From Sphagnum compactum (lineage: Eukaryota; Bryophyta; Sphagnopsida; Sphagnales), in the NCBI GenBank assembly GCA_965153455.1, contig OZ234493.1, positions 6,438,213 through 6,502,212 of the forward strand: DNA of 64,000 nucleotides, written 5' to 3'. Positions 48,865 to 61,814 of this stretch are shown in pieces; position 1 is the first letter of the stretch, and the number at the start of each line of letters is the position of its first letter. The position numbers and the translations under genes are program-made. The notes beneath the pieces are model-generated. The model searched no databases, had not been told where the DNA came from, and worked only from the letters and a program-made list of their open reading frames with translations.

Positions 48865-51800
48865 CTATGGCAGTGAGGCTGTCAACGGAGTTGATCTACT
48901 GGCACTACCATTTGGCCCTGACAAAAGCCTGGAACGCAACTTCATAAGCAAGCGCCCCAAATTATTCTGACCTGCCCCATTTCTTCCTGTGCCCCAGAAT
49001 AAATCATGTGGTGAGGCTTCAATGAGCACTGCACCATCTGTTGATTTCAGCAGCATTCGAAGTTCAGGATCTGATGAAAACTTGGCACATAAAGCTTTCT
49101 CCATTACTATCACCTTTGCAGACTCCCAATCTGGTCGTACCTGTATTCACCACTTAATGTGACATACCTTAAACCAAACCACCAATGCTAAGCCCTAAGA
49201 ATCATCAGCACAGGAGCTGGCACAGTTTCATGGATTTGCAGATGAATCTGCAATTTGACAAACAGATTCAAGAACAAGCAACACAGAATTGGACTTGTGA
49301 AAAGAGTGACATGAGAAATGGACACAGATGAAGCAAACAGACATGCGGAGCATCAACTGAGAAAACTAACACCAGGCATTCCAATTTAAAGGGTTAGAAC
49401 AGTTACAAGATCAGGCCGTTGCCTTGCAAGTGAACGTCCAAGCTGAGCAGCTTCCTCAGGGCCTTCAGCTTCCTTTATGTTTCTCACACATGCTTTTGCA
49501 AGTGGATCTTCAACTCCTTCAAATTTCTGTGCCTGTTACACCACCAATTTTTGCTTCAGATTCACAAAATTTTTGTGGAATATTGTAGGAGGAGCACCTG
49601 CCAGAGCAGTGAGCACATGTGATTGTTAAATAAGAATAGCTTTCCAGTTACATGCTTTTCCAATTCACACATATGTCTGCCTTGAACTAGGGTCTAGCAT
49701 TTGGATCTAGGATGAAGAATGAAAATCATTTTCAGCTCTTTGAGTTGATGTTCCAGGTTTAATGTGTATCCATGCTCACATAAATTTCACCAATGTACCT
49801 GATAGTAATGCTCAACGCTCTTCCAAACCAGGACTTTGCCATTTCTATCTGACAAGGAGATGGAGTGTGGAAAGAAATTTGAGAACTCGCCATATGGATC
49901 CCATGTCTTGTAAAATGAAATGACCGGTGGTTGTTTTGAGGAAGATAAGTTGTCCAAGAGAGATGTTGCAGCTTCCACTGCAGGAGACACACTTTGGTTC
50001 AAATTTGGAATCGGATGCACATAACCTGAGATGAGCATGTCTGGTCCAATCTGCAAAAGAACAGAGTGCATAGCTAAAAGTCACATGATATCTTTGGCTC
50101 AACAACATGCTGTTCTAGGGCTATTTGCCAATCTTCTTCCAAAATAGCTTCATGGCAGATCCAATAACACATGCCTCATGGGGTGTTCCAGGAAACAATG
50201 CAGTAGTGCACCATGTACTGCAAACTACATCCAGGGTTGTGGTATACATCACATCTCAGCTACCTCCAGTTCACAGTTTACATTTGTTACCTGCTCAAAT
50301 GTGACATCTGATAACTTGAGAGCTTGGTTCATTTCCACCATTCCAAGTTCACCTACAGGTGATGGTGCTGCTGAGCCTCCAATTATCTTTGGAGCCACAA
50401 ATGCCATCACCTGTTGTAGATAGTGAGACATTGACCATACAACTGGGTTAGGGAAACAAATGTCATATGAATTGAACACTCAAAGATCACCTGCCAAAAA
50501 AGGTGCATTGGATCTTTTCCCTCAGGAAGCATGTTACAATTCCTTCATTTATTGAGATTGATAAGAACTTTGTCATCATCATCACTATGAAGATAGAGGT
50601 CAGAACACAGGAATAAGAAAGAAGGCAACACCTTGTGGATGACACCAGAAGAAATGGCAGGTGCTGACAGCATGCCCCCACACTCCCACAAAACTGATAG
50701 AAACCCACGGTGATAGCAATACTCCATTACTGCCCTGGGAGTGAGAAAATCAAACTCCACTACTTCTACCCCTCGAGAGGCCAACAGTGTTTGGAAGTCT
50801 TTACAAACCCCTCTTTGTGTCATCACAATTGTCTGTGCGATGGAGACATCCCACAAGTTCGCATTCTCAGGCAATCTCAAGCATCTGGACATTACTATAC
50901 GCACTGGCAAGTGGCCCCGGTGTCTTGTTGTCAACCGTGGATCTGACAACAGTGGAATCAAAAGAGTCATGAAACAAGAATCTGTACAACAATTCCTAGC
51001 ACCATGCTCCAAATGTTAACTGTAACTTAAATCCCAGAAGCCCCAGATCCCAACAGTTTAGGGTTTAGAGTTAGATGTGGTACAGCTAAACTTTTCAGGC
51101 TTTGCACAAAGGCATAGAGACAAAGGAGGGAATTCAGAGATACATACTATCACGGCGAACAGTGTTGCCTCCCACAATGACAGCATCACTCACAGCTCGA
51201 GTGCTGAAAACACGCTCCCGAGAAAGTTCACTTGAAACCCATGCTGCATGCCCTGTGCTTGAAGCTATCTTCCCTGCTCCAAGACACCAGACACCTTCAC
51301 CAGATGCTTTACCAGATGTAACTGGCATTAACTATTCTCACATTCTACTTTGCTTCCACATGACACAAAGTAAAAATCACATCTCCAACACCTCATCCAT
51401 ACCATAGGGTTTGCAGAAATTCTGTTCACAAAACTTTCAGCTCTAAGCAGCAAGGAAATTTTTCAGACTTTTCTAAGCCCGCATGAGTAAAACATAGTCT
51501 TTATTCAAGGCCTTGTGTTTTCAAGATTGTTCCTTCTACAAAGAGAAAGAAGCTCACTTTGCATTTATTGAAATGGGGGAAGTTGACAACAAAGAAGGCC
51601 AACCAAATTTTGATGGTCTACCACCATGACTGGATGCAGCAATGAGAAGTGTGGTTTTCAACCATCAGGTCAAGTCTATGCATATTGTGTTCATATCAAT
51701 CATCAGCTTGTGAAGTACTTTCAGTCCTCAAAGTACTGCAAAATCTTACCATCCAGTGTCATGGCGAACTTCAAGATGGAAAATGGAATCTTGTAAGCAG

Positions 51801-52959
51801 CCCTGTAAAGAAGTGGTGCATTCACAACTTGACATGCTCTGAGAGCTTCCTGCAAACACCCATTGCAATGCAAACAGATTGAAAATAGGTAGACTCAGGA
51901 TAACAAAATTAACTCTGACATCCAGGACTCAATAGAATATCAATTTGATTGCACAGAAAAATCCACAAAACAATGTAAGGCAACCAAAAACTGTTGTGTC
52001 AGTTCTGGACAAACCAAAAGAAACAACAAAAGAATGTTTGTGGTAATAACCTTGTGATGTCACTCACAAAGTAGCAGACCATCACCTTTATCATAAACAA
52101 CAATGACTTCATCAGCTCCTAACAGTGAGTGTAGCTAAGCACATAGTACTCTGCTCAAAACTTATGGTGCAGTTATTCCTAGCAATGTATGATGGCACCT
52201 AAAAATGGAAGAGAGAACTCTGTGTCATGCCTTGAGGCTAGTGGCCACCCACTGCCTTAGGATACCAGTGTGTAGGGTCTAGGGTTTAAGGCTGTTGCAG
52301 TTTTCCTACCTTAAATATGCCTTCAGTGTTGAGCTCCTCTCCACCAACCTCTACACAAATACCACTGCTTCGAAGAGTATCAATTGCTCTACCTCTCAAA
52401 TGCTGCAAAGGGTGCCGCAAACCCACAACCACTCTTGCCAGTCCTGCCTGGCCAAGCCCCAGACATCGTCATTAACTCCAGAACGTCTCTCTTCCTATAC
52501 TTGAATGCAAATTGCTGCAAAACCACATACATCTCAACTGAAAGGATTGAACCAATTGAGGATCGCCATATGCTGAGTCCAGAATACAATATGCACAATA
52601 ATTGGTCAAAAATAGGTTACCTCTTTAAGCGCATGGACTGCACTACCATAGGCTTGGCCATGATAAACCTCAGGCTCTAGATTGAGATAGGCTGTAGCTC
52701 CTTTGCTAAACTCTCCAGCTCTGGACACTGCCTGGATCTCAGCACTGCGGGTTCCTTGGCCATACAAGAATCCTTCCCCCACCACTTGAATTCCCCGGGC
52801 TATTACACAGCCTACATTTGGATGGGGTGCAGATTTGCCTGCTGAAGCTCCTGCAAGCTCTGCGGCCCTCAACAGATGCTGGGGATCTTCTTCAGAGATA
52901 CACGTAATTGGGACCCTTGCTGCTGCACATGCTCGCATAAAAACACCTTGCACCTGCAT
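48865..52959 (-). CDS. PYRR: Riboflavin biosynthesis pyrimidine reductase PYRR, chloroplastic (with YbiA/DUF1768 domain)
   Basis: Reduces the deaminated pyrimidine intermediate in plastid riboflavin synthesis. Nine exons on the minus strand: 52959-52621, 52447-52310, 51849-51750, 51273-51148, 50942-50632, 50410-50291, 50050-49799, 49532-49407 and 49140-48865, for 595 aa; Arabidopsis PYRR is about 600. Residues 1-25 could be a short transit peptide. The RibD-type deaminase domain (about 26-160) is degenerate: SAE stands where HAE binds zinc, and NLEPEVYHGQAYGS has lost the two cysteines, as in plant PYRR, so deamination needs the separate PYRD. The reductase (about 175-400) has KFAMTLDGK, DAVIVGGNTVRRD, ILWECGG-like LWECGG and FVAPKIIGG. 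The YbiA-like N-glycosidase domain (from about 424) has FYKTWDPYGEFSNFFPHSI, VEHYYQAQKF and EASPHDLFWGTGR. The ATG is the first in frame after an upstream stop. Confidence 0.95.
52071..52150. repeat. Short relative of the MINDY-3 intron repeat, in PYRR intron 2
   Basis: GACTTCATCAGCTCC followed by AACAGTGAGTGTAG near 52108 matches the core of the dispersed repeat found at 58650-59440, 61815-62640 and 62740-63300. Only about 40 bases are clearly shared, so this may be a truncated or very old copy. Confidence 0.5.
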
Positions 52960-54600
52960 TGTTGAGACGGGCCAGAGCCTTTCCTTCCCGAAACCTTGGA
53001 ATTATCTCAAGAATGCACCTACAACACACAATTGTAGTAGATTTCAGTTTCCTGAGTCTCGTAGTATAGCAAGCTTGTCTCTTCTTCCTACCTGCCGGGC
53101 TAATCCTTTGGTCCAAATCTGTTGAGTTGACTCATTGGCTTTGTCGATTCAACCTGGGTTGCCGAAAATCTGACAACATCAACAGTTTCCAGATATCCAA
53201 AACGGATCGCAAACAGTCTTTTCTCTTCCAAAACCCCAGCATCAACCCGTCAACTCAATCTGCTTACTTGAAAACTGACCCAATTCTAGCAGATGATTGT
53301 AGAACCGGGTTCTGCCACAAATTCACGCCTGTAAGAACCACTTTCCACAATAGAGAAGAAACCAAAGAAAACATGTGACAAAGACCCAGTAACCTAAACC
53401 AAAAAGGACGAAAACACAAAAGGAAGAATACACACACTTACTGGCAGATAGCTCTGAAACCGTGAATTTGGGGTCAAATTCTTCACACATGACTGATGAA
53501 AATTGAAACCAAGTTCCTGCTTGTTTCTCTAACTAGAGAACGAAGTAGCAGTTCGGCAAAAGAGAAACGGATTTGTGAGAGAGACCGCTGATCACTGCCC
53601 GGGAGCATTGATGGAAACATACAAATGGCCATCTCTCGGGTTTTCTTGAGGGGGCAGAAAGGACAAGTCCGGATTGCGTTGCAGGTCCTGATTTCACGTC
53701 CCAAATTCAGATTAGGAAATGGAAGCTTTTCAGTCCTCTAGCCTCCAGGACTTCAAACACTTTTCGTTTCTTCTGTTTTCAATGCATTTTATTTTTGGGC
53801 TAAATCAAATGTTCCCATGCTTTGCAGAACTAATCATGTGTCTAAGAGCATCTCCATCGCACTTTTGTGAGTTTTGACAATGGTTAAAACAAGAGGTTGT
53901 AGGTGGTTTTTCATGGAAATCAACCATGACTAGAATTGGAAGGTGCTTGTGCGGGTTTTTGAGTTCCAATGATGGCCTGGGAAAAAAGAAAAAGAAAAAA
54001 GATGTAGGTGATCTTTTGAGAACTTTGGCTAAGGTAGACTTCAAATGTGTGAAAAAAACCAACAATTACAATTCTTGTGATTACATGGCCTATTGCCACA
54101 CAAGTGTTTGCTAGTGACGATTTTGCTCAATGGCATATTTCATGATGAGGTTCGACAAAAGGCTTTGAATATTTGCGTTGTATTGTGTGTTTGCAAGGTA
54201 AATGGTTGAAATGCTTCAAGAGGGCCTTCCCTAACACTAAAACAAAGGGGAGCGAATTATGAATTGGAGTTTCGAGTTATTTTGAGGAGTTGTTTTCATT
54301 GAACTAGAATGTAGTATTATGGTTGAATAAGAGTTTCTTTTCATCTTCGCATGTTTTTAGCATGTGGTCCATCGTTTGCATGCAAAAGTCTTATCAAGTC
54401 AAGTCTCCAATTGACAATATGGAGGACCACAATCTCATTGCTTGCAAGCCACTCTTTGAGAACAATACTTAGTCTTGTTAATATGCTGGTGTCACTCTCA
54501 TGTAAGAAATTAGAAGAACTAAATGCTGAGAGTTGTTGAACATGGAAGTTGAGGACTATTGTGAAAGTAACATAAAAATCATTAAGCTCACCTAATCTTG
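52960..54600. other. PYRR upstream region and intergenic DNA
   Basis: Probable promoter and 5' UTR of PYRR. A good acceptor-like TGTGTTGTAG at about 53019-53028 on the minus strand suggests a 5'-UTR intron, but the upstream exon cannot be placed. Sequence from about 53800 to 54600 has short open frames on both strands with no recognisable domain. Confidence 0.4.
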
Positions 54601-54628
54601 CAACCTGATTAGATGGTGGCAGGCATAA

Positions 54629-54655
54629 CCCCCCCCCCCCCCCCCCCCCCCCCCC
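54629..54655. repeat. 27-base poly(C) run
   Basis: An uninterrupted run of 27 cytosines. The complementary G run could form a quadruplex and the C strand an i-motif. Run length is likely to vary between alleles and sequencing reads. Confidence 0.9.
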
Positions 54656-54859
54656 ATGCATTTTGTTGAAAAAGAGGAGGAGTTGGGTTTCAAAGTATTG
54701 GGATTCCAAGTTTTGAACCAATCTCAGGAAGTTTTGGGACCCCAGTCCAACCACACTTGGCCTTGTATCGAAATACCTAGAACATTTGAGTTCTTTCGAA
54801 GTGCTTCTGGCCTAGATAACCGAAAAGAAAATGCTTCATTAATTGCCAATAGCATCTAA

Positions 54860-55185
54860 AGCATTTAAACCAGAGTTCGCCTTTCATACTACAAAGGGGT
54901 TTGAACCAATTTTGGCCACCAAATACCACATTTTAAGGTAAACTTTAGGATACCAATAAGGCACATCTTATAAAAAATTCCAACAAATGGATATGCTTTG
55001 AAAATCTTCAAGAATTTTTTTTGTAATAGTGAATATGGATACAAGTGTATTTTTTTATTTTCAATGGATGTGAATTCGCCAATTATTAAAATTCAAATTA
55101 ACTTAGAATATGTATAGAAGTTATGCATATTTAAAATATATTTTCTACTTTTCCACAATACTTCAAAGCCAAAACAATCAGATTG
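54860..55185. other. Intergenic, no gene recognised
   Basis: AT-rich sequence leading into the CTCAAAC minisatellite. Nothing identifiable was seen. Confidence 0.4.
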
Positions 55186-55189
55186 ACAA

Positions 55190-55620
55190 CCCAACTTTTA
55201 GACACTCAGACACAGACCTCAAATGCTCAAACCTCATACCTTAAATGCTTAAACCTCAGACTTCAAATGCTCAAAGCTAAGAGTTCAAACCTCACACCTT
55301 AGATGCTTAGTCCTCAAACACTTAGACCTTAACGCTTAAGACCTCATACCTCAAACATTTAAACTTTCAAAGGCTCAAACCTTCAAACTTTCAAATGCTC
55401 AACTTTTGACATTCAAACCTCAAACCTCAAACACTCAGATTCAGAGTTCACACCTCAAACACTCAGATTCAGAGTTCACACCTCAAACCTTAGATGCTCA
55501 GACCTTCAACCTTAGATGCTCAGACCTTCAACCTCAAACACTTAGAGCTCGGACCTTAGGTGCTCATACCTTCAACCTCAAACACCCAGAGCTCGGACCT
55601 TAGATGCTCAAACAGACAAG
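55190..55620. repeat. Degenerate CTCAAAC/CTCAGAC minisatellite
   Basis: More than 400 bases built from variants of CCTCAAA(C/T)(A/G)CTCA, CACTTAGACC and GATGCTCAGACC. Near the right end the units lengthen and become more regular: ACACTCAGATTCAGAGTTCA occurs twice (about 55431 and 55458) and CTTAGATGCTCAGACCTTCA twice (about 55490 and 55511), showing later amplification of larger units. A 65-codon open frame through it is a product of the repeat and not a gene. Confidence 0.85.
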
Positions 55621-55624
55621 AAAA

Positions 55625-57280
55625 GTTCATAGTAGGGGCAAACCTTTTGGCATCACTTCTGCAAGGTGTCGATGCAACAGAAAGGAGACCAAAGGACAAA
55701 GGAAGCTTGAAAACCCTAAACCTACTAAGGGTATGCATATCCAGATGTACATATCCAAACCCTAAACACCATATCAAAGCTGTGTATAGCATAGCTATGC
55801 ATATCCAAGATCTCATGAAAACATAGCAATGGATATGAATAATGAGAAAACATGGGTTTGTAAATATGTATATGAATTAGGATAATATGAAATGACTTAC
55901 ATAAGCTGATTACCAATAGTTCAAAATATGGGAAACGAGCAGAATCCAGATGTGAATAGTTGCTGACCAGGACATTCTGCATGTTGATTGCTGGCACACT
56001 TGGCTGATATCTGGCCAACACGTTTCCAAACAAGCTAACAGTAGCAGAAGTGGGACTACAGAGGGGTCTGAATGAGGATGGCCACAGTAGCTACCATAGT
56101 CCCTGAAAAGATGATGGACTTGTCAAAACAAGCTAATGACAGCAGAAGTGGGCCCTTCATACATAATGCAATCTTGTAATCAAAAAGCTTTCTGGCCATC
56201 ACCTTCTAAGTGTAGGGTAACTGCTGATGAGCAGGACATTCCCAAAGTAAGCACCCTCCACATGTGAAGCCAAGGGGCACTTACTTCGGTAATGCCCTGC
56301 TCTGGGAGCATTTCCCATGCAACCCACCAGGGGTTAAAAGGAAAAAGGAGGGGTGGATGTTTTGAAAAGACCCCCTCTTGGTGGAGACAAGTTCGTACTC
56401 TGTAATGCAACCTCCAAATACACAAAAATATTCTGACAGGTTTTTACAGAAAGATTACAGCCATAGACTACAAAATGATGGCTAAGTACCTAGCATAATA
56501 GCCTAATGGATGTCAAATTTCTGAAAAAAAGGTTATGGACCTTCTTGTGAACACTTATGAATCACATCTTATAATATTGGTGAACCAAATGCTTTTAATA
56601 TCCCACCTGAAAACAATGGAGGAAGGTGTATACCAAACCCACAAAGTGTGAGAGAAGTTCACATGGTGCAAGGAGGCATTATGAAGGAAGAAGGGATGAA
56701 ACAGCTTGTTTTTCACTGAAGACATGCATATAAATCCACCACTGCTAAATGACTATTATTTCATCAAGCACCCCCACAATCCAATTGCCTGCCTCTAGTG
56801 ATCTCAATACACATGACTTGCACAATAGAACAGCTAAGCTTAGAGTTAATAGGATGTGTAACAATCCTCCAAACAGAAACCTATGTGGTTCTGCCATATC
56901 AAAATGCTGAATATTCTACTAGCTGGGCCCCCAGGTGAGAGATGACTAGGAAGGATGGACATCAAAGAATGGACAGGGTACAGGGTAGTTACTGCTTGAC
57001 ATGTAAGACTGGTCATGGTGTACCATCTTAGAACTGTAATGAACCCAGCGTGAAGTTACTGCATCAGGCAGACCAAAAATGCCATGAACACATCCCTAAA
57101 TAGCTCAACTAAAGGTGAAGCCTTTTTTGCATGAACAGAGAAGGTTTCCCCCCCAACTTTTGGTTTTGGAGACCTAGCCAAAAGGATGATTCGCTGATGT
57201 AATGTAAGCTTTTTCTAAATGAGAGACAAAAGCAACATGCACTGGTGCAGGAATGTCAATTAATCTAAGCATCCAAGAAT
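55625..57280. other. Intergenic region downstream of MINDY-3
   Basis: Contains the MINDY-3 3' flank. A loosely repeated pair of strings occurs: CAAGCTAACAGTAGCAGAAGTGGG near 56030 and CAAGCTAATGACAGCAGAAGTGGG near 56129, plus GCTGA(C/T)-AGGACATTC near 55962 and 56223. No gene was recognised. Confidence 0.45.
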
Positions 57281-57284
57281 GGAA

Positions 57285-60200
57285 TCACACAATACTAGGG
57301 GCATCACCTGCCCAGTGACATGTTGCACGCTGCCATCGGGTGCGAATGCAATCAACGAGCGGTGCATGCTGTGCAGGTTCTGGATGGGAAGCTCCACTAT
57401 CTGAGGCCTCTTGCGACATGTCACCCCCAGATGCCTTGAACTCCTCTGCCAGGACAACATCTGGAGTCCACTTAGGAGGAACAGACACTTCAATTTTCGT
57501 TAAGTGGGGCCGCTGATGAGACACATTACCAATTGTTGGAACAGTCTTGGCAATCCCATTGAAGTGATAGACATCAAACTGTCTCCTTCTGAGGGTATTG
57601 CATGAGTCCTTCAGCCCACCTTTGCTCTTATCAAGCTGCAAAAGTGCCTGCCAAAGATCATTCCACACCACAATGTCGCTGCTGCACAGGGTGTTGAGCA
57701 CATCTTGACTGAATTCTATGTTCAGGTCCGGAAGGATCTGCTGCAAAGCTTCTGCAGTGATGAACCCACCCCCACCACTCTGGTCTTGTGCATCAAAGGC
57801 TTGCCGCACAAGCATCTCTCTGTTATCAAACTCACTTTCCTCCTGCACAGTAGGGGTGAACGCAAACAGAATACTGTAGTGTGACTCACTACCTATCACC
57901 CATATGGGCCACTTGGGGCATTTCAAGTGCTGTCCAACTTTGCAAAGGTTGAGTGACTCCAGGAGTGTCAGGAATCCAACTTCAACACTGGTTGGAATAC
58001 CTTTCAGGCACATGCCACCACCCATGTCCATATTTCCATCAAAGACATTAGGGACAGCATGTCCACACAGCAAGAGGTTCACAATTTCCTGTATCATCAC
58101 AAAGCAATGAACTGCTTCAGTATATGGCTTCAACTAGTCTCCGCTCTAGAGAATGAGTTTCTGGAACAGTGCATCACCAGACTCAGATACAGACCTGTAA
58201 AAGCTGTAGCAAGCAGCTCTAGGGTTAGTATTCAATGTGTGCTAGATCTTCAAACTCTACTGTCTGCAATGTAACAGTTTCCATTCAGTCAACTCTGACA
58301 TGGATAATCAGCAATGGTATGTGCAAAGCTAGCAATCCACTCCAACCATGCACTTAGATCCTTCCAGGAATCCTTCACAATGGATGATACTGCCCTTATG
58401 GCAAACAGGTTAAGACTCGGACATAGTGAAACAGTACATAAATGAGACCAAGCAAGTGACAAGGAAGCATACAGCATGCTTGTTCACAGGAATGGGTTCC
58501 CTCATTAGCCATTCTCTCCAACTGAGTCACAAAAGCACAAAAGCACTCCCAGAGAACATCAGGCCTGAACCAGCAAAAAGCAGACTTTGGACCATCAACC
58601 CTCCAATCCTTCCTCTACTTGTACCCAAAGAAGAAACATATCTTCAAAAGTATTAAATTTCTCTATACTTAAACTTAATCAACAGTCAAAGAATTTGAGA
58701 TGACACTATGATAAGGTCACAGAGATTTAAGGTCCAACAACAAATCAGCAAACAGGAAAAAGAGACCACAATGTTTTTTGAAAAACAGAAAAAACTGAGT
58801 GGTGTGAACAATAGCTCCAGTTTTACTCATGTTCACTGACCACCACTAGCAACATGTATGGGTAGTGACCAGCTCCCATAATGTCCCACTGACTTTGTCA
58901 GCTCCCAGCATTGGGTGGAGGCCAATTCAGACATTAGCCAATGTCCTGAGTTTCTGTGACAAGACTGGATGTAACAAAATCAGCCATGATGCTGGCTAGA
59001 CCTTTTTTCTGGCCCAAACAGAAAAAAGATAGAGGTTGAGGAATCCAAGAAGAGGGTGGGGAAGGACGACAGACAAAGAGAAAACAACATTGAGAGCCTT
59101 AAGCACATTCTTTTCAAGACAAAGTGATGTTTGAAATGCTACCTACTTTGAGAAGATAAGAGAATCAATTTAAGATTCCAAAGTCTAAAACACCAAAAAG
59201 AAATCTAGGAGACCCCTGGCTGATTTTAATAGAAACTCTGAGTAATATTTACTCTTCAGAAGACTAATTAAGCACTCTACATAATAGAAAAACTCTTTTG
59301 AATTCCAAATCTTTAAGAACCTTAAAACCCACTATTTGACCATGCCTAATTTTATATGAATCTGAAATTTCAGAATCCACATGCAGCATATGAATCATGC
59401 TAATAACTGCACACTCATTCTCTTGCAAATATGCTTACTCTTCATCACGACAGCAATGAATGGAAGCTAGATGAATACCACTACCTGGCATTGGTTGATC
59501 CAAAGCATCTGAGATGGACATTTGAGGGGCCTGCAGGCATTGGCCTGACACTCCCTCTTCCAAGATGTACTCCAGAGGTTTCTCAAAGATGTCAGATGGT
59601 ATTTCATTACCTCAGCTAAATGACCCTTAAGTCAATGAACTTGCATGCTGTTGTAATCACAGTTTGCTGGACCATATGCAGATTATTAACTTGCATTGAT
59701 AGGACGCTACAATTGGACAGTTAGAGAAAAGTAGGATTAAAGGCAAATGAGACAAGGTGCAAATATATGCCATGACAAGACTGGGTAGTCCTACTGCAAG
59801 AGTAAGAGTCTAACCCTGTAATCACTGTATATTCCCTTCCAGAAGTTGTAAAGATAATTGGCAACATAGACAATTATTTCCAGATGTTCTTGGGACATAA
59901 CTATAGAAATATCAAAACTTGTCAACCCCGACATGCTGTTCATGGGGAATTCCAGCAATGTAATCTCATTCTAGTTTACTAAAATGCAGACATTGAAGAC
60001 AGGTGGAGGTGTCAAACCTGAGATGCATGACCAAATGGAGGTGTAACCAGTGGCTGATCAGGATCGTCTCTGTCTGCCTGAACAGCATCCTGGTTGACAA
60101 CACCCAGATTCCAAGAAAAGACCCAGAGCTCTAACATGAATCCTTTCTCTTATTTTCAGTAACATACCTGAAAGATATCACATTTTCCTAGCAATGAAGG

Positions 60201-61550
60201 GAAATTTGATAGTATCACTGGCTAATTAGTTTGCAGCAAACACAAACTTTCCCATGTGAGGGACATTGACCTACTTTTTCCTTCATAGAAATAAAGAGGA
60301 GAATTACTTACAAGACCTCTTGATAAAAGTGCTGAGAAAAGCAGTAGGAGTGCACCCATGGGGCTCCTGAATCCTGGCAGCAAGTTCTGGAGCTGCTGAT
60401 GAAGGGAAGAGATGGATGTCACATCACAAAATCTCACCAATCCATGCAACTCCTTTCCAGAATCAAGACAGACTCCTTCCAAGGCTTTTGCAACAGCCTA
60501 AGCAATAACCAGCAAACAAGGAAGATGTTATGGAACACTCTTGACAGCAAAAGAGCGCCCAAAGATTTTGAAGTATGCATGGTGATTGTGATGACCTGAG
60601 AGTCCAGATGACATGACAACCAACACCTGATGGCACTGTGATCATAACAGCCTGATAGTTTTTCACCTGTACTCGTCACTAGTAAGGCATTCAACTAAAT
60701 TCCCTGATATAATCTGACATACAACACTTGGCAAGACAATTCTAACAACAGAGTCAAAGCAAAAAACACTTGGCTTCTATAGAAAGCTGAAGGACCATGT
60801 GTCATGGGGTTCATTTTCAGTAGAAATGTAATTTGACATCAAGCTGCTATTGTCTGATTAAGAAACAGCACAAAGGATCACAACTGATGCAGGACAGCTA
60901 ATAAAAAAACAACTTGAACATCTTGTGTCAGTCTCTCAATCAATTCAAATGCTTTACACAAAGGCCAGATACAGGTACACATCTGACATGCCTTACGAAC
61001 CTCATCCTGCTCTTCCTCTTTGAAATTCCGATCAATATATATGGCAGGAATATCAAGCATAGCCACAGTAGCTTTCTTTCTGCCTCCAGCACGCCACAAT
61101 GTCTCTCCGATGGCATAAACAAGAGCCCTGCAAGAACAGAGTGAAGAATCCTAAGTTGCCAAACATTGACATTAACCTGCAGTAACCTGCTTGGAGGGCT
61201 CACAGTTCACTGAAGAGTCAGTCTGAGAATGAGAAACCATATATAATGACAATCAGATGAAAAAATTGCTCTTTGCAAGCACACCAAAAGACTTCTTCCT
61301 CTCCTCCTGAAAAATAAACACTGCTCGAGCCTACTTGAGAGCTCATTTCATGCAGGAAGAATGCTTATTACACAGGAAAGAACTTTTACCTTGTTCTTTG
61401 AGCGTGAGAAAAGACAAGTTTGGAATCCAGGACTTCACTATGCACCCCCTTCCCCACCTTTGTAGGAAGACTGGCATCAGCAGCCTTGCCCTTCTGATCA
61501 CTGCCTGTGTCATCCTCAAATACAAATAGAAGGTACTTGAGGACCAACGC
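57285..61550 (-). CDS. MINDY-3-type deubiquitinase (DUF4205), 3' portion; 5' exons outside the window
   Basis: Member of the MINDY family of cysteine deubiquitinases, which favour K48-linked polyubiquitin. Five exons on the minus strand: 61550-61390, 61127-61001, 60497-60312, 60089-60018 and 58088-57285, encoding the last 449 aa. Introns are GT-AG and phases close. Visible: LKYLLFVFEDD right after the expected catalytic-Cys exon; ALVYAIGETLWRAGG; FRSPMGALLLLFSALLSRGL; DPDQPLVTPPFGHASQ joined to EIVNLLLCGHAVPNVFDG; KGIPTSVEVGFLTLLESLN; PKWPIWVIGSESHYSILF, whose His is the likely catalytic one; and an EF-hand-like loop DAQDQSGGGGFITAEALQQ. It ends in CHWAGDAPSIV and a stop. The GGPC-type active-site exon was searched for to 64000 and not found, so the next intron exceeds 2.4 kb. 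Confidence 0.92.
58650..59440. repeat. Dispersed repeat, copy 1 (in MINDY-3 intron)
   Basis: Shares collinear blocks with 61815-62640: TCTCTATACTTA, GATAAGGT, TCCAACAACA, ATCAGCAAACAGGAAAA, GTAGTGAC(C/T)AGCT(C/A)CCATAAT, TCAGCTCCCAGCA, GATGCTGGCTA, and at the far end GAATCCACATG, CATATGAATCATG and TAATAACTGCA. Lies inside the 1.9-kb intron between the last two MINDY-3 exons. No coding signal, so the class is unknown. Confidence 0.75.
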
Positions 61551-61814
61551 CTGAATAAACCCAGATCAAAACAGGGAAACTTCATTAGAGTATCACCCTA
61601 ACCACAACTCAAACACAAAACTGTACTGTGACAACTATCTTGCTATAAAAAGAAGGTCATAGACTATCCAAGGTGGAAGGTGTGTGGTGAAGAAAGAAGC
61701 AGCTAGGTCTCCAATCAAACCTTCAAGGTAACTTAACTGATATATGTACTTATGACTTAATGAAGGATATCCTTCAATGCTCCCTCTAAGAGCTAATTCA
61801 ATATATATCTTCAT

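Noticed and set aside
53483-53704. 73-codon minus-strand open frame upstream of PYRR, considered as a transit-peptide exon
   Set aside because: No donor could be joined in phase to the PYRR exon at 52959, and an in-frame stop precedes that ATG.
55406-55603. 65-codon open frame with repeated Thr/Gln/Leu words
   Set aside because: Translation of the CTCAAAC minisatellite; not a gene.
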